Below are positions 50,120 to 58,980 of a DNA stretch of 64,000 bases, piece by piece (position 1 is the stretch's first letter; every line of letters starts with the position of its first letter). Source of the DNA: Blasia pusilla. Its lineage: Eukaryota; Marchantiophyta; Marchantiopsida; Blasiales. The notes under the pieces are model-generated. The model worked only from the letters and a program-made list of their open reading frames with translations. It made no database searches and was not told the DNA's origin. The translations under genes were made by a program, and so were the position numbers. The stretch is from assembly GCA_050084515.1 (NCBI GenBank), contig CM114272.1, positions 60,140,001 to 60,204,000 of the forward strand, written 5' to 3'.

Positions 50120-51200
50120 AATGAACAGCCTAAGCACTCTAGGAAACACCCCTTCCGACCAAGTTCGGAAGCAACAAGCCAGGGAAAAGTTTTCAAACCA
50201 GAGCTACAATGTCAGTTTTGATGAAGGCGTCCACTATCTGCAACAAACGCAGAACTCCAACCCGATCACGAAACTTTGTGAAAACTGCACTGCCTTCTTT
50301 CTTGACTGTCTCCAACGCACGTCCTTCAAACTCCAAATGCAGAACCCCAGTCCGATCTCAAGACTTCGTCAAAAGCAAACGGCCACCTTCAAAACTATCA
50401 GCAACGAACGCCGAGCGCGAAAGAAAATCCAAGAACCCCAACATGGTCACGAAACACTCCAAAACCCGGGAAAAATGATAAGACTTGGTCAAAAGCGCAC
50501 CAAATCCATTCAAAAGTGTCAGCAATGAATGCCTAAACGAAATCCCGGTCACGAAACACTCCAACGCCCGCAAAAAATGAAACACTCCAAAGCCACCGTC
50601 TCAGCAACGAACGAACGAACGCCAAACCCACAGCCAGAACCAGGACCCTTGTCCAGTCCGAACATGAAACACTCTACTGGGCCTGATTCGAGCCTGACTG
50701 TCAGCACGAAGGAAGGCCTAAACGACATCAGTTCGTCAAAAGTCGTAAAAACGATAGCACTTCGTCAAAAGCGCACTGCCTAAACAAAACACTCCAAAAC
50801 AAAAGCCCGGTCACAAAACACTCTAATTTCCGCAAAAAATGAAACACTCCAAAGCCACCGTCTCAGCAACGAACGAACGAACGCCAAACCCAGAGCCAGA
50901 AAAAACGATAGCACTTCGTCAAAAGCGCACTGACTAAACGAAACACTCCAAAACCGACGAAAAATGAGAACACTAAACGAATCTAAACGAAGAAAGCCAA
51001 ACCCACACTACCAGCCCGGTGACACTGAAAAGCGAAGTGCACCCTAAGCGTGTACACTCCAAATCCCGAATCCCACGAAAAACCGAATCACGGAAACATG
51101 AAAACACGAAACCACTTTGGAGCGAGGGTCGCAAAGAGCCTGCGCATCGAGACCGAAACCGCACACCAAACGAAACTCTACTCCGTCCCCACACCGTCAT
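50120..51200. repeat. degenerate tandem-repeat region
   Basis: Words such as cgaaacactccaaa, cttcgtcaaaagcgcact and gaacgaacgaacgccaaacc recur many times. One clear direct repeat (aaaatgaaacactccaaagc through gaacgaacgaacgccaaacc) is at about 50572 and 50836, period near 264 bp. ORFs across it are repeat artefacts. Confidence 0.7.
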
Positions 51201-51266
51201 TAGCGCACCCTAAACCCATACCTGAACATCCGTCCGTCCTCCTAATTCCGTCCTAACCCTAAATTC

Positions 51267-51663
51267 TGTGAGAAAACAGAAAGTGACGAAATCACTGAAA
51301 TCTTTACAAAACTTAGAGATACAAAGTGGCCTAGTCCGTCCGTGCGCCCACAGAAGAGCTTCGATGGAACCTAAACATGGAGATAACTCGACATACGAGA
51401 ATGCGCTACCGCTGCGGCTCTTGACTATTTGACTACTCAAGAAAACTAGGGTTTTTACCTATTTTTCTTCGTTTCTATTACTAGGTTTATCTGATGCAAT
51501 ATAGGGTTAGATAAACCTAGTATGCTTCTCCTAAAACCACCTACGTCATATTACTATGACTCCTTCGACGTCTAAGTCGAAACCATCAATATAGGCTTCT
51601 CCTCATACAAGGGGGCTGATCAGATTAATGGTGCTCAGAGGAGTGGATGTTGAGAATCCAACA
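51267..51663 (-). repeat. 3' LTR of the minus-strand copia
   Basis: 397 bp, from the complement of tgttggattctcaac to that of ttttctcaca. It keeps a stretch of about 125 bp (51344-51480) that is missing from the 5' LTR but present in the solo LTR at 11.5 kb, so this is closer to the ancestral form. Confidence 0.93.
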
Positions 51664-51693
51664 CCCCCCCCTCAATATCCACTCTCATATGGA

Positions 51694-52455
51694 CTACTGT
51701 CTTGGACCTATGCCAAGACCCTTCACATGTCGGTAAAGCTGATCTCCGCTCAAAGCTTTCATGAAGATGTCTGCACGGTTATCCTCTGTTGGACAATAGA
51801 CTAATTTCAAAACCCCTCTCTCGATCAATTCACGAACAAAGTGATACTGGATCTCTATGTGCTTCGTACGAGCATGAAACACAGGATTATGTGCTATGGA
51901 AATGCAACTCTGATTGTCACACCACATTACAGTAGCACTTTCTGGTGCTTCTCCTATGTCCTCCAATATCCATCTCAACCATACTGCTTCACAAGAAGCA
52001 TAACAAGCCGCCTTGTACTCTGCCTCGGTAGAAGAAAGAGCCACAGTAGGTTGCTTCTTGCTGACCCATGACACCACACCTGATCCTACCAAGAAGCAAT
52101 AACCCGAAACGGATCTTCGAGAATCTGAATCTCCTGCCCAATCCGAGTCACAAAAACCTGTCATGTTCGTCCCTACTCCATAGGTGATGCCGTACTCGAT
52201 AGTGCCTTTGATGTACTTCAACACACACATCCCTGCCTTCCAATGGTTCTCACGAGGCTTAGTTGAGAACCTACTCAACTCTCCCACAGCGAAGCTAATG
52301 TCTGGTCTAGTGTTACACAAAAATATCAAACTGCCTACAAGTTTTCTGTACAACTTTTCATCTACCAATGATGAAACATCCTCCATCGAGAGTTTCAACT
52401 CTACCTCCATTGGCGAGACCACTGCCTTACACTCGGTCATCCCGAATGCCTTCAA
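51694..52455 (-). pseudogene. copia RNase H and RT C-terminus
   Basis: 253 uninterrupted codons ending just before the polypurine tract. Shows the usual copia blocks: YRKLVGSLIFLCNTRPDISF, FCDSDWAGDSDSRRSVSGYC with the catalytic Asp, ALSSTEAEYKAACYASCEAV with the Glu, VMWCDNQSCI with Asp, and HARTKHIEIQYHFVREL near the end. The domain itself looks intact. It degrades the RNA of the RNA-DNA hybrid during reverse transcription. It is split from the preceding RT frame by a stop/frameshift near 52455. Confidence 0.93.
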
Positions 52456-53060
52456 GATTTCTCTAGCATATCACGAGAGAGAAAAATAGAATGATGTTGC
52501 CAAATTTCCAGCCCTATAAAGTAGTGCAGAAGACCTAAATCTGACATTTCAAACTCAGATTTCAACACTCCCTTCATTTCCTCTATTTTCTTACTGTGGT
52601 CTCCTGTGATGATAAGATCATCCACATACAGGACTATCAACACATACATCCCATCTTCGCAAAACACATACAAATTTGCTTCTGACGGACTCTTGATGAG
52701 ACCCTTCTCTCGAAAGAATGTATCTATTCGTTGATACCATACCCTTGGGGCTTGCTTCAACCCATACAATGCTCGATGAAGTAAACAAACTTTCTCTTCT
52801 GATCCGGGTGTCTCAAAACCTGGTGGTTGAGAAACATATACCTCCTCCTTGAGACTCCCGTTCAAAAAAGCAGACTTCATATCGTATTGGTATACAGGCC
52901 AACGCCTTGTTCCTGTAACCGCTAGATTAATCCGAATGGTTGTCATCCTTGCAGTAGAAGCAAAAGTCTCATAGTAGTCAAAACCTTTGATTTCTGAGCA
53001 TCCTTGTGCAACCAACCTCGCTTTGAATTTATCCAATGTACCTTCTGACTTGTACACCAA
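52452..53060 (-). pseudogene. copia reverse transcriptase, N-terminally deleted
   Basis: 202 codons with KFKARLVAQGCSEIKGFDYY, YQYDMKSAFLNGSLKEEVYV, HRALYGLKQAPRVWYQRI and the catalytic YVDD (VLYVDDLIITGDHS). The N-terminal portion normally present before KARLVAQG, and the linker to integrase, are missing. The frame joins integrase sequence (CIFMGYSDESKAYRLW) directly at about 53060. The polymerase site is intact but the enzyme is truncated. Confidence 0.92.
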
Positions 53061-54070
53061 AGGCGGTAAGCTTTAGACTCATCACTATATCCCATAAAGA
53101 TGCACTTCCTGCTCTTGGACTCCAGCTTGGTCCTGGATGCTTCAGGAATATGTACAAAACATTCACTACCAAAAGTCTTGAAATGTTGGACTTATGGTAC
53201 CTTACCTGAGTATGATTGATGAAGAGTCATGCCTTGCACTGACTTGGTACCACTTCTATTTAGAATGTATACGACAGTATTAACAACTTCAGCCCAAAAT
53301 CCTTCTGTCAAACCTTTTGCTTTCATCATACATCTTGCCATCTCCACCAGTGTATGGTTTCGACGCTCAACAACTCCATTTTTTTGTGGTGTATGTGGCG
53401 TGATTAACTGTCGCTTGATTCCATGCTCCCCCAAATATTTGTTGAATTCTGATGATAAGAATTCTCCTCCTCGATCGGTGCGAAGCTTTTATACCTTCTT
53501 TCGTGTCTCATTCTCAACCAGCTTGTGCCATACTTTAAATTTTCCAAAAGCACTTGCCTTATCACGAAGGAAATATACCCACATCTTCCTACTTTAATCG
53601 TCGACAACTAGAAAGAAGTAGGAAGAACCACCTAATGCCACTGTTCTCATTTTACAACAGAGGTCAGTATATATCAACTCTAGAGGAGCCTTTGCTCTCT
53701 TGCTGGACTCTTGTGGAAATGGTTGTCGGTGTTGCTTGCCCATCATTCAAGCTTCACAAGTATCCGACACTCCAGAAATTGTTGGTAAATGAGCAACCAT
53801 GCCAGATTTCTGCATCTGACTTAGTAAGGGAAAGCTTAGGTGACCAAATCTTTCATGCCACAACTTACTGCTACTAAGATCTGTACCTACACTTGTCGTG
53901 AAAGCATACAACTCGTAGATATTTACACGTCGTATACCTTCACCCACTACTTTCCCATTGGCATCCTCAATGACTGCACTAGTTTTCTTGAAACGAACTT
54001 CTAGGTCACGATAACATAATACTGCCATTGAAATCAAATTTCGCTTCAACTCTAGTACGTACATTACTTC
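53061..54070 (-). pseudogene. copia integrase
   Basis: Fragments at 54064-53747 (LWHERFGHLSFPLLSQMQ with the His pair of the HHCC finger, then DTCEA with the first Cys), 53607-53404 and 53434-53192 (LRTDRGGEF and GVVERRNHTLVEMARCM, carrying Asp and Glu of DDE), then the copia C-terminal HFKTFGSECFVHIPEASRTK. It would insert the DNA copy and make the 5-bp duplications seen. Stops after DTCEA, near 53595, 53490 and 53190 inactivate it. Confidence 0.9.
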
Positions 54071-54172
54071 TTTTCATCTCCTTTTTGTGAGACTAAAGAA
54101 ATTGTGCCTTTCCCTTCGAAAGGGCACTTTGCATTATTCCCAACAGTAACAACGATGGGCTCCTCAGAGAGG

Positions 54173-55177
54173 TCAGAAGGAGCTATACCAATCCTTATGA
54201 TTGGTCATATGCCTAGATGCTCCACTATCGAGCACCCATGCATCTTCACTCTTTGATTTAGTGGAATGTTCTGCCTGTGTGCAAAACTCTTCTATTGCTA
54301 CCCAAGCATCTACTTCATGTTCTCCTAGTTCTACAGAATTTCCAGACTCCTTCTTAGGTCTTAAACAACCGTTCTTCTCATCCTGACTCTTCTTTCTACA
54401 ATCTTTGATAAAATGACCTAGCTTACCACAATAAAAGCATTTGAAGGCTTTTCTTGGAAATTTCTTCTTGACATTTGAACTGTAATCCTGATTTCTACCT
54501 CTTTGTACGTTGGCAGTAAATGCTGCATCACTTCCCTCTCTTGCTTTGAAGCGTATTTCCTCTTCTACCAACATTGCACTAAATTGTTCAAAAGTAAGCG
54601 GCGTGGGTCTTACTTGAGTATTCAGTGTAGTGACCTAACTGTCATACCTTGGAGGCAAAATCCTTATGCACCGACGTGCCAAATCTTCGCTAGACTTTGA
54701 AATTCCTAAGGACGCCATCTGTTCTTGAAGATTCTTGATCCTTGTCAAAAATTGCTCAGCGCTTTCTCCTTCTGAAAATTTCTCGGACATAAGCTGATTC
54801 TCCAGATTTTGAATTCGAGTCTCATTCCTCGTTTCATACTGATTCTTCAAAATGTTCCACGCCTCAGCAACAGTGGTTGTATGTTGAATGAGAGTCATGA
54901 CAAAATCAGTTACGTTCGTGACAATCGCATATAGAGCATCGGCGTTTCTGCGTCTCCATGCCAACAATAGAACAAGATCGATATCCCCAGATGAAGATGA
55001 ACATGCAGAACTCAAAGTAGCTTGTGGATTTGAATCGACCCCTGTGGCCGTTTCTCAGATCTCAAATGATTCGAGGACGGTTCTCATTTTGAACTTCCAC
55101 AACGTATAGTTAGACCCATCTAACTTCCCTTCACCCAGCGGAGGAGGGCGAGCACGGACTGACGAAGAAGTAGCCAT
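54173..55177 (-). pseudogene. copia gag and protease start
   Basis: Start ATG at 55177, with a MATSSSVRARPPPLGEGKLD opening, NYTLWKFKMRTVL, an early stop (ESFEI*), then 55015-54635 (TTTVAEAWNILKNQYETRNE, typical gag) and, after another stop, 54574-54173. The latter holds a CX2CX4HX4C knuckle (C-FY-C-GKLG-H-FIKD-C) and the protease motif WVLDSGASRHMT with intact DSG. The end of the frame at 54173 separates it from integrase. Confidence 0.92.
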
Positions 55178-55235
55178 CTCTCAAGATTTTGTGCAAACAC
55201 ACTAGATCGCCAAATACAAAATACTGGAAAACCTA

Positions 55236-55249
55236 CTACTCTGATACCA
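55236..55249 (-). other. primer-binding site, initiator-Met tRNA type
   Basis: The minus strand reads tggtatcagagtag directly after the LTR end ttttctcaca, the standard plant copia primer site. Confidence 0.9.
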
Positions 55250-55523
55250 TGTGAGAAAACAGAAAGTGACGAAATCACTGAAATCTTTACAAAACTTAGA
55301 GATACAAAGTGGCCTAGTCCGTCCGTACGTTACTAGGTTTATCTAACCCTATATTGCATATAGGGTTAGATAAACCTAGTAACGCTACTCCTAAAACCAC
55401 CTACGTCATATTATTATGACTTCTTCGACGTCTAAATCGGAACCATCAATTTAGGTTTCTCCTCATACAAGAGGACCGATCAGATTAATGGTGCTCATAG
55501 GTGTGGATGTTGAGAATCCAACA
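55250..55523 (-). repeat. 5' LTR of the minus-strand copia, with a palindrome
   Basis: 274 bp against 397 bp for its partner. Positions 55250-55326 are identical to 51267-51343, while the other half differs at roughly one base in nine. A perfect 57-bp palindrome (55328-55384) stands where the partner has about 125 bp of unrelated sequence. Confidence 0.93.
55328..55384. repeat. perfect inverted repeat, 26-bp arms
   Basis: cgttactaggtttatctaac plus ccctata-type extension pairs exactly with its inverse around a ttgca loop. Confidence 0.97.
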
Positions 55524-55640
55524 AATTCGTCCTTCCGTCCGTCCCACCTTCCTAATCCGTCCGTCCTGCTAAAACTCCATCCATCCTTCACCGCTAGTGA
55601 ACGCCCGGCCAATATCCGCGAACGACCGGGCCCGTTGTTC

Positions 55641-55705
55641 CCGACCCACCTGCGGGTAGAGCCTAGCCTAGGCTTTATTGCGAAGCCGCGGAAAAGTATG
55701 GGCTT
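55641..55705. repeat. right terminal-inverted-repeat-like sequence
   Basis: Inverse match of 41209-41278, ending ccgcggaaaagtatgggctt. A foldback element begins only three bases later. Confidence 0.75.
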
Positions 55706-55707
55706 CG

Positions 55708-56191
55708 TTATCTACGATCTTCTACAATCCAGAAATTATGCACGGCCTTAAAAGTGGAGACGTAACTTACGAAGCGACGGCCTACGGGAAATGAAATGGT
55801 ATGACAGTTCACTTTCCGCGCTCTTCAAATCCGGAACATTTTGAATCCTTCGCATCGGTCCATTTTTCAGATCGTGGCGTTGTTAGTTACGGCCACTACA
55901 TTTAGAGGTGGTTTTACGTCCGTCATTGTTGTCGGAGCCCATACTTTGCCGTTGTCGAAGCCCATACTTTGCCGCGGGAGGGACAAAAATGAGGGACGTA
56001 AAACCACCTCTAAATGTAGTGGCCGTAACTAACAACGCCACGATCTGACAAATGGACCGATGCGAAGGATTCAAAGTGTTCCGGATTTGAACTGTCATAC
56101 CATTTCATTTCCCGTAGGCCGTCGCTTCGTAAGCTACGTCTCCACTTTTAAGGCAGTGCATAATTGCTGGATTGTAGAAGATCGTAGATAA
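55708..56191. mobile_element. foldback/MITE element with arms of about 210-220 bp
   Basis: The left arm (55708-55929) begins ttatctacgatcttctacaa. The right arm (55984-56191) is its near-exact reverse complement, with about 7 substitutions and one 13-bp gap (gctcttcaa-type segment near 55820 missing from the right arm). The unpaired centre of about 55 bp holds two copies of agcccatactttgccg. The ORFs at 55841-56032 and 55883-56098 on opposite strands are mirror artefacts of the arms. No clear target duplication was found. Confidence 0.92.
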
Positions 56192-56279
56192 GGACTTACG
56201 TCAGATTTACCCGGTTTCACGAGTCACAACTGGCTCTGCGCGCCACGGCACAAATGTAGACGCACAACTAACTTCAGGC

Positions 56280-57540
56280 GAGACCCATTCAGAGGCTCTC
56301 GACCGAGTTAGTGGAGCCCTCCGCTTTTTTAGGGAGTTGGGCCATAGTGGCACCCCTCCTTTGCTCCCGATTTTTGGTTAGAGATAGACCGCTCCTTCTA
56401 CACTACGTCTCCCAGGTCGAGGATGGCTCTTTCCCACTTCAGTCTTCACTCACAGCTTGTAGAGATTCCCTTCGAGTTGAGGCCAGAGCCGTTCTCCCCA
56501 CTTTCTCCTCCTTAGTTACCTCCGGTCAGTCTGGGCTCCAATCTTCCTTGATGGAAGCCCACTTTGAGGCAGATTTTTAGAGGCACTATGTCCGGACGGG
56601 AATATCCCCATGGAGGTTAGGGCCCGATTCGCTCTTGCTCCGGAAAAGGGGCAGGCTCATGGGTAGGGGCGCCCCTTCTCCAGCTTTCCGTGATCGCACC
56701 ACTTACCTATACCACAGCGATGCGGTTCCGCTTTTGGGCCTCCCCAACCATCGTGGTTGGTTCGACACACTACGAGTGTCGCCGAGCCTGGATCCACTTG
56801 GTGTGCATTTGGCACGCTGTCTGTCGATTGGGGTGAGAGGATAGCCACTCACGATGCAAAGGTCGGGATATCATGTTCAGATTGCTCGGGAGTGGCTTCC
56901 ATGTGCAGAGAGAGAGGCACTACTCCATGCAGATTCCCTCATTCGTGCCGATCTCTACATGACACGTGAGGCTGAGGTGGTTGTGGCGGACGTGGTAGTC
57001 ACAGATCCTACGCGGGAGGCAGAGCGAGCCCAAGTGGTGGCCCAAGGGCGAATGCTACAAGGAGCGGCGGCGGCGGCGGCGGCGGCGGCGAAGAAGACAC
57101 ATATCTACAGTCGACTACACGAGGGACACATCTTCATCCCCCTGGCCATAGAGATGTATGGGGCTATGGGGGAGAGGTTCGACTCGTTCTTACGGATCGC
57201 CCATCATCTCCACTCGAGAAATGGGTTGTCCTTAGCTACCTGCGATTGTCAGTATTGTAGGCGCTGGTCTCCATAGCGTTAGCGTGCCCAGGCTAATGGG
57301 ATTTTGCGGCGGGCTCAGGCTGTGGGAGACGCCGGCGCTAGAGGCCCACTTAGTAGTAGTCATAGCTCTCTTGTTGTTGCTGATATTGTCTCTGCCGTTG
57401 GTGAGTTTCGTCGTTAGGGGAGGGAATGCCCCCTTCTTCCTTTTCTGGTCGTGTTGTGACCTTCAGGTTTTGACTCTTTGAGTCCCCCTCTTTTGTACTT
57501 CCGATGGGTTTTCCATCACTCGTTTTTTTCGAAGTGCATC
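56280..57540 (+). pseudogene. LINE family 1, copy 2: C-terminal region with restriction-like endonuclease
   Basis: Reading frames 56311-56580, 56635-56844 and 56854-57276 match copy 1 (FLGSWAI-ASLLCS region) and extend past it. They hold a DPLGVHLARC segment resembling the Cys/His finger near the end of RLE-type LINEs, then RADLYMTREAEVVVADVVVTDPT, a polyalanine run from (GCG)n at 57062-57090, KKTHIYSRLHEGHIFIPLAI and EMYGAMGERFDSFL. The D...VVVTDPT...K arrangement followed by F-P-LAIEMYG fits a PD-(D/E)xK-like fold used to nick the target. Frameshifts between the pieces and stops disable it. The RT core is missing from this copy. The RLE assignment is inference from motif order. Confidence 0.7.
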
Positions 57541-58009
57541 TTTGTTTGATTCAGAGGAACGTACAATTTGGGAGGGTCCCAGCGCATCAGAATCCTGACA
57601 GAAGTAATTAGGCACTGGTGGACCGAACCACAAGAGAACTTATCGATATCGATACGTCTGTGTAATAACGAACCCACACACTGTACAGTACATGTGGCTT
57701 GCGTAGTCCGGGAGACTCTGGATTCCTCGCGGAAGTCAAAGCACGCGTTTTTCACTCTGCACTCCTCCCTCAACGCGCGACTTACAACGTTGCGACTTCC
57801 TGCAGTCGCGGGGGCATTCCTCTCTGACGCGCGACCCTTATGGCCAGATGGAAGCAACGTTTCACGTCGTATACGATGGGCGTCGGCTAATGGGAGCAAC
57901 CCTTGACACTCGTTTCAGCTTCGATGTAGAGAGAAAGGGAAATAAAATATATATGTAGAGAGAGGATCTCCATAATTTTACTGCGTGCCAAGACTCACGA
58001 AGACTAGTT
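57541..58009. other. no gene supported
   Basis: Unique-looking, fairly GC-rich sequence between LINE fragments. The 112- and 127-codon ORFs on opposite strands (57568-57906, 57516-57899) overlap almost fully, so at most one could be real, and neither shows a domain. Confidence 0.4.
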
Positions 58010-58160
58010 CAGACCGTGAGAAAAGTGGATGCTAAGACCCCACTTAGTGATAATATTGTTGGTGTTGTTATGAATTGAACCTCTAGGAACACACCCTTAA
58101 ATAAAAAAATTTGAATCCCCTCTTTTGTACATTTGATGGATTCTAAGTAGTGAAGCTTGG
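58010..58160 (+). mobile_element. LINE family 1, 3'-terminal fragment
   Basis: The ccccacttagtgataatatt region and the closing gaatcccctcttttgtac match the 3' ends of the copies at 57.3-57.5 and 58.8-58.95 kb. It is a severely 5'-truncated copy. Confidence 0.6.
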
Positions 58161-58164
58161 ATTT

Positions 58165-58980
58165 CTTTGTAGAATGGTCCCCTCATCCCGACTTTTCGTA
58201 TCGCATCACTTACTTACATCGGAGGATATGGTAGCTTCGTAATATGCAAGCAATACGTATCCATTGTGAGTGTCGTCGGAGTGTGGATCCACTTGGTGTG
58301 CATTTGGCACATTGTCCAGTTGGGGGAGAGAGGATAGCCACTCACGGTGCGGTACGGGATATCATTTTCAATATTGCTCAGGAGAATGGCTTCCATGTGC
58401 AGAGAGGCACTACTCCTTGCGGGACTCCCTTATTCATGTTGATCTTTATATGACGTGAGAGGCTGAGGTGATGATGATGGATGTTGTACCAACGGATCCT
58501 ACGCGAGAGGTTGTGCGAGCCCAAGTGGTGGCATAAGGGAGATTGCTACGAAGAGCGGCGGCGGCGGTGAAGAAGACCCATATTTATAGTCGACTCCACG
58601 ATGGACATTGATTTGTTTCCCTAGCCATAAAGATGTACGGGGCTATGAGGGAGATTTTGACTCATTCCTTAGGGACTGTGCTCATCATCTCCACTCGAGA
58701 AATGGATTTTCTTTAGTTACTGCGATTCTTTACTTTAGGCAACGAATCTACGTAACTTTGTAGCGTGCCCATGCTAATGGGCTTTCGCGGCGGGTTCTAG
58801 TTGTGGAAAACGCGAGTGCTAGAAGCCCACTTGGGAGTAATCATAGTTCTCTAGAAATTGTCTATGTTGTTGGTTATCGAGTCGATAAGGAGAACGCTCC
58901 CTTGTTCCTTTTCAGTGGCATTTGAACTCGTTGAATCCCCTCTTTTAATTTTAGAAAGGATTTTCAATCATGATATTTAT
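58165..58980 (+). pseudogene. LINE family 1, copy 3
   Basis: Matches copy 2 from the catcccgacttttcgtatcg segment through the DPLGVHLAHCPVGGERIATH finger-like part (58244-58453), a shorter GCG run at 58555, the tatagtcgactccacg segment and the 3' untranslated end. It is more decayed than copy 2, with many indels. Useful for deducing the family consensus. Confidence 0.75.

Larger units (their letters stand above)
51267..55523 (-). mobile_element. Ty1/copia element with perfect TSD, internally deleted
   Basis: Complete LTR-to-LTR copy of 4257 bp flanked by aattc at 51262-51266 and aattc at 55524-55528. Minus-strand order: LTR, primer site (tggtatcagagtag complement, 55236-55249), gag, protease, integrase, RT, RNase H, polypurine tract (51664-51673), LTR. 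The integrase frame runs directly into the middle of RT near 53060, so the linker and N-terminal RT are deleted. It sits inside the larger segment bracketed by 41209-41278 and 55641-55705. The solo LTR at 11238 belongs to the same family. Confidence 0.96.

Noticed and set aside
55841-56098. Two similar ORFs on opposite strands (starting MNPSHRSIF and MTVQIRNTL)
   Set aside because: They are the two arms of the foldback element translated in mirror orientation, not paralogous genes.
57516-57906. Overlapping 127- and 112-codon ORFs on opposite strands
   Set aside because: Almost complete antisense overlap, no domain and no splice or promoter support. Likely fortuitous in GC-rich sequence.
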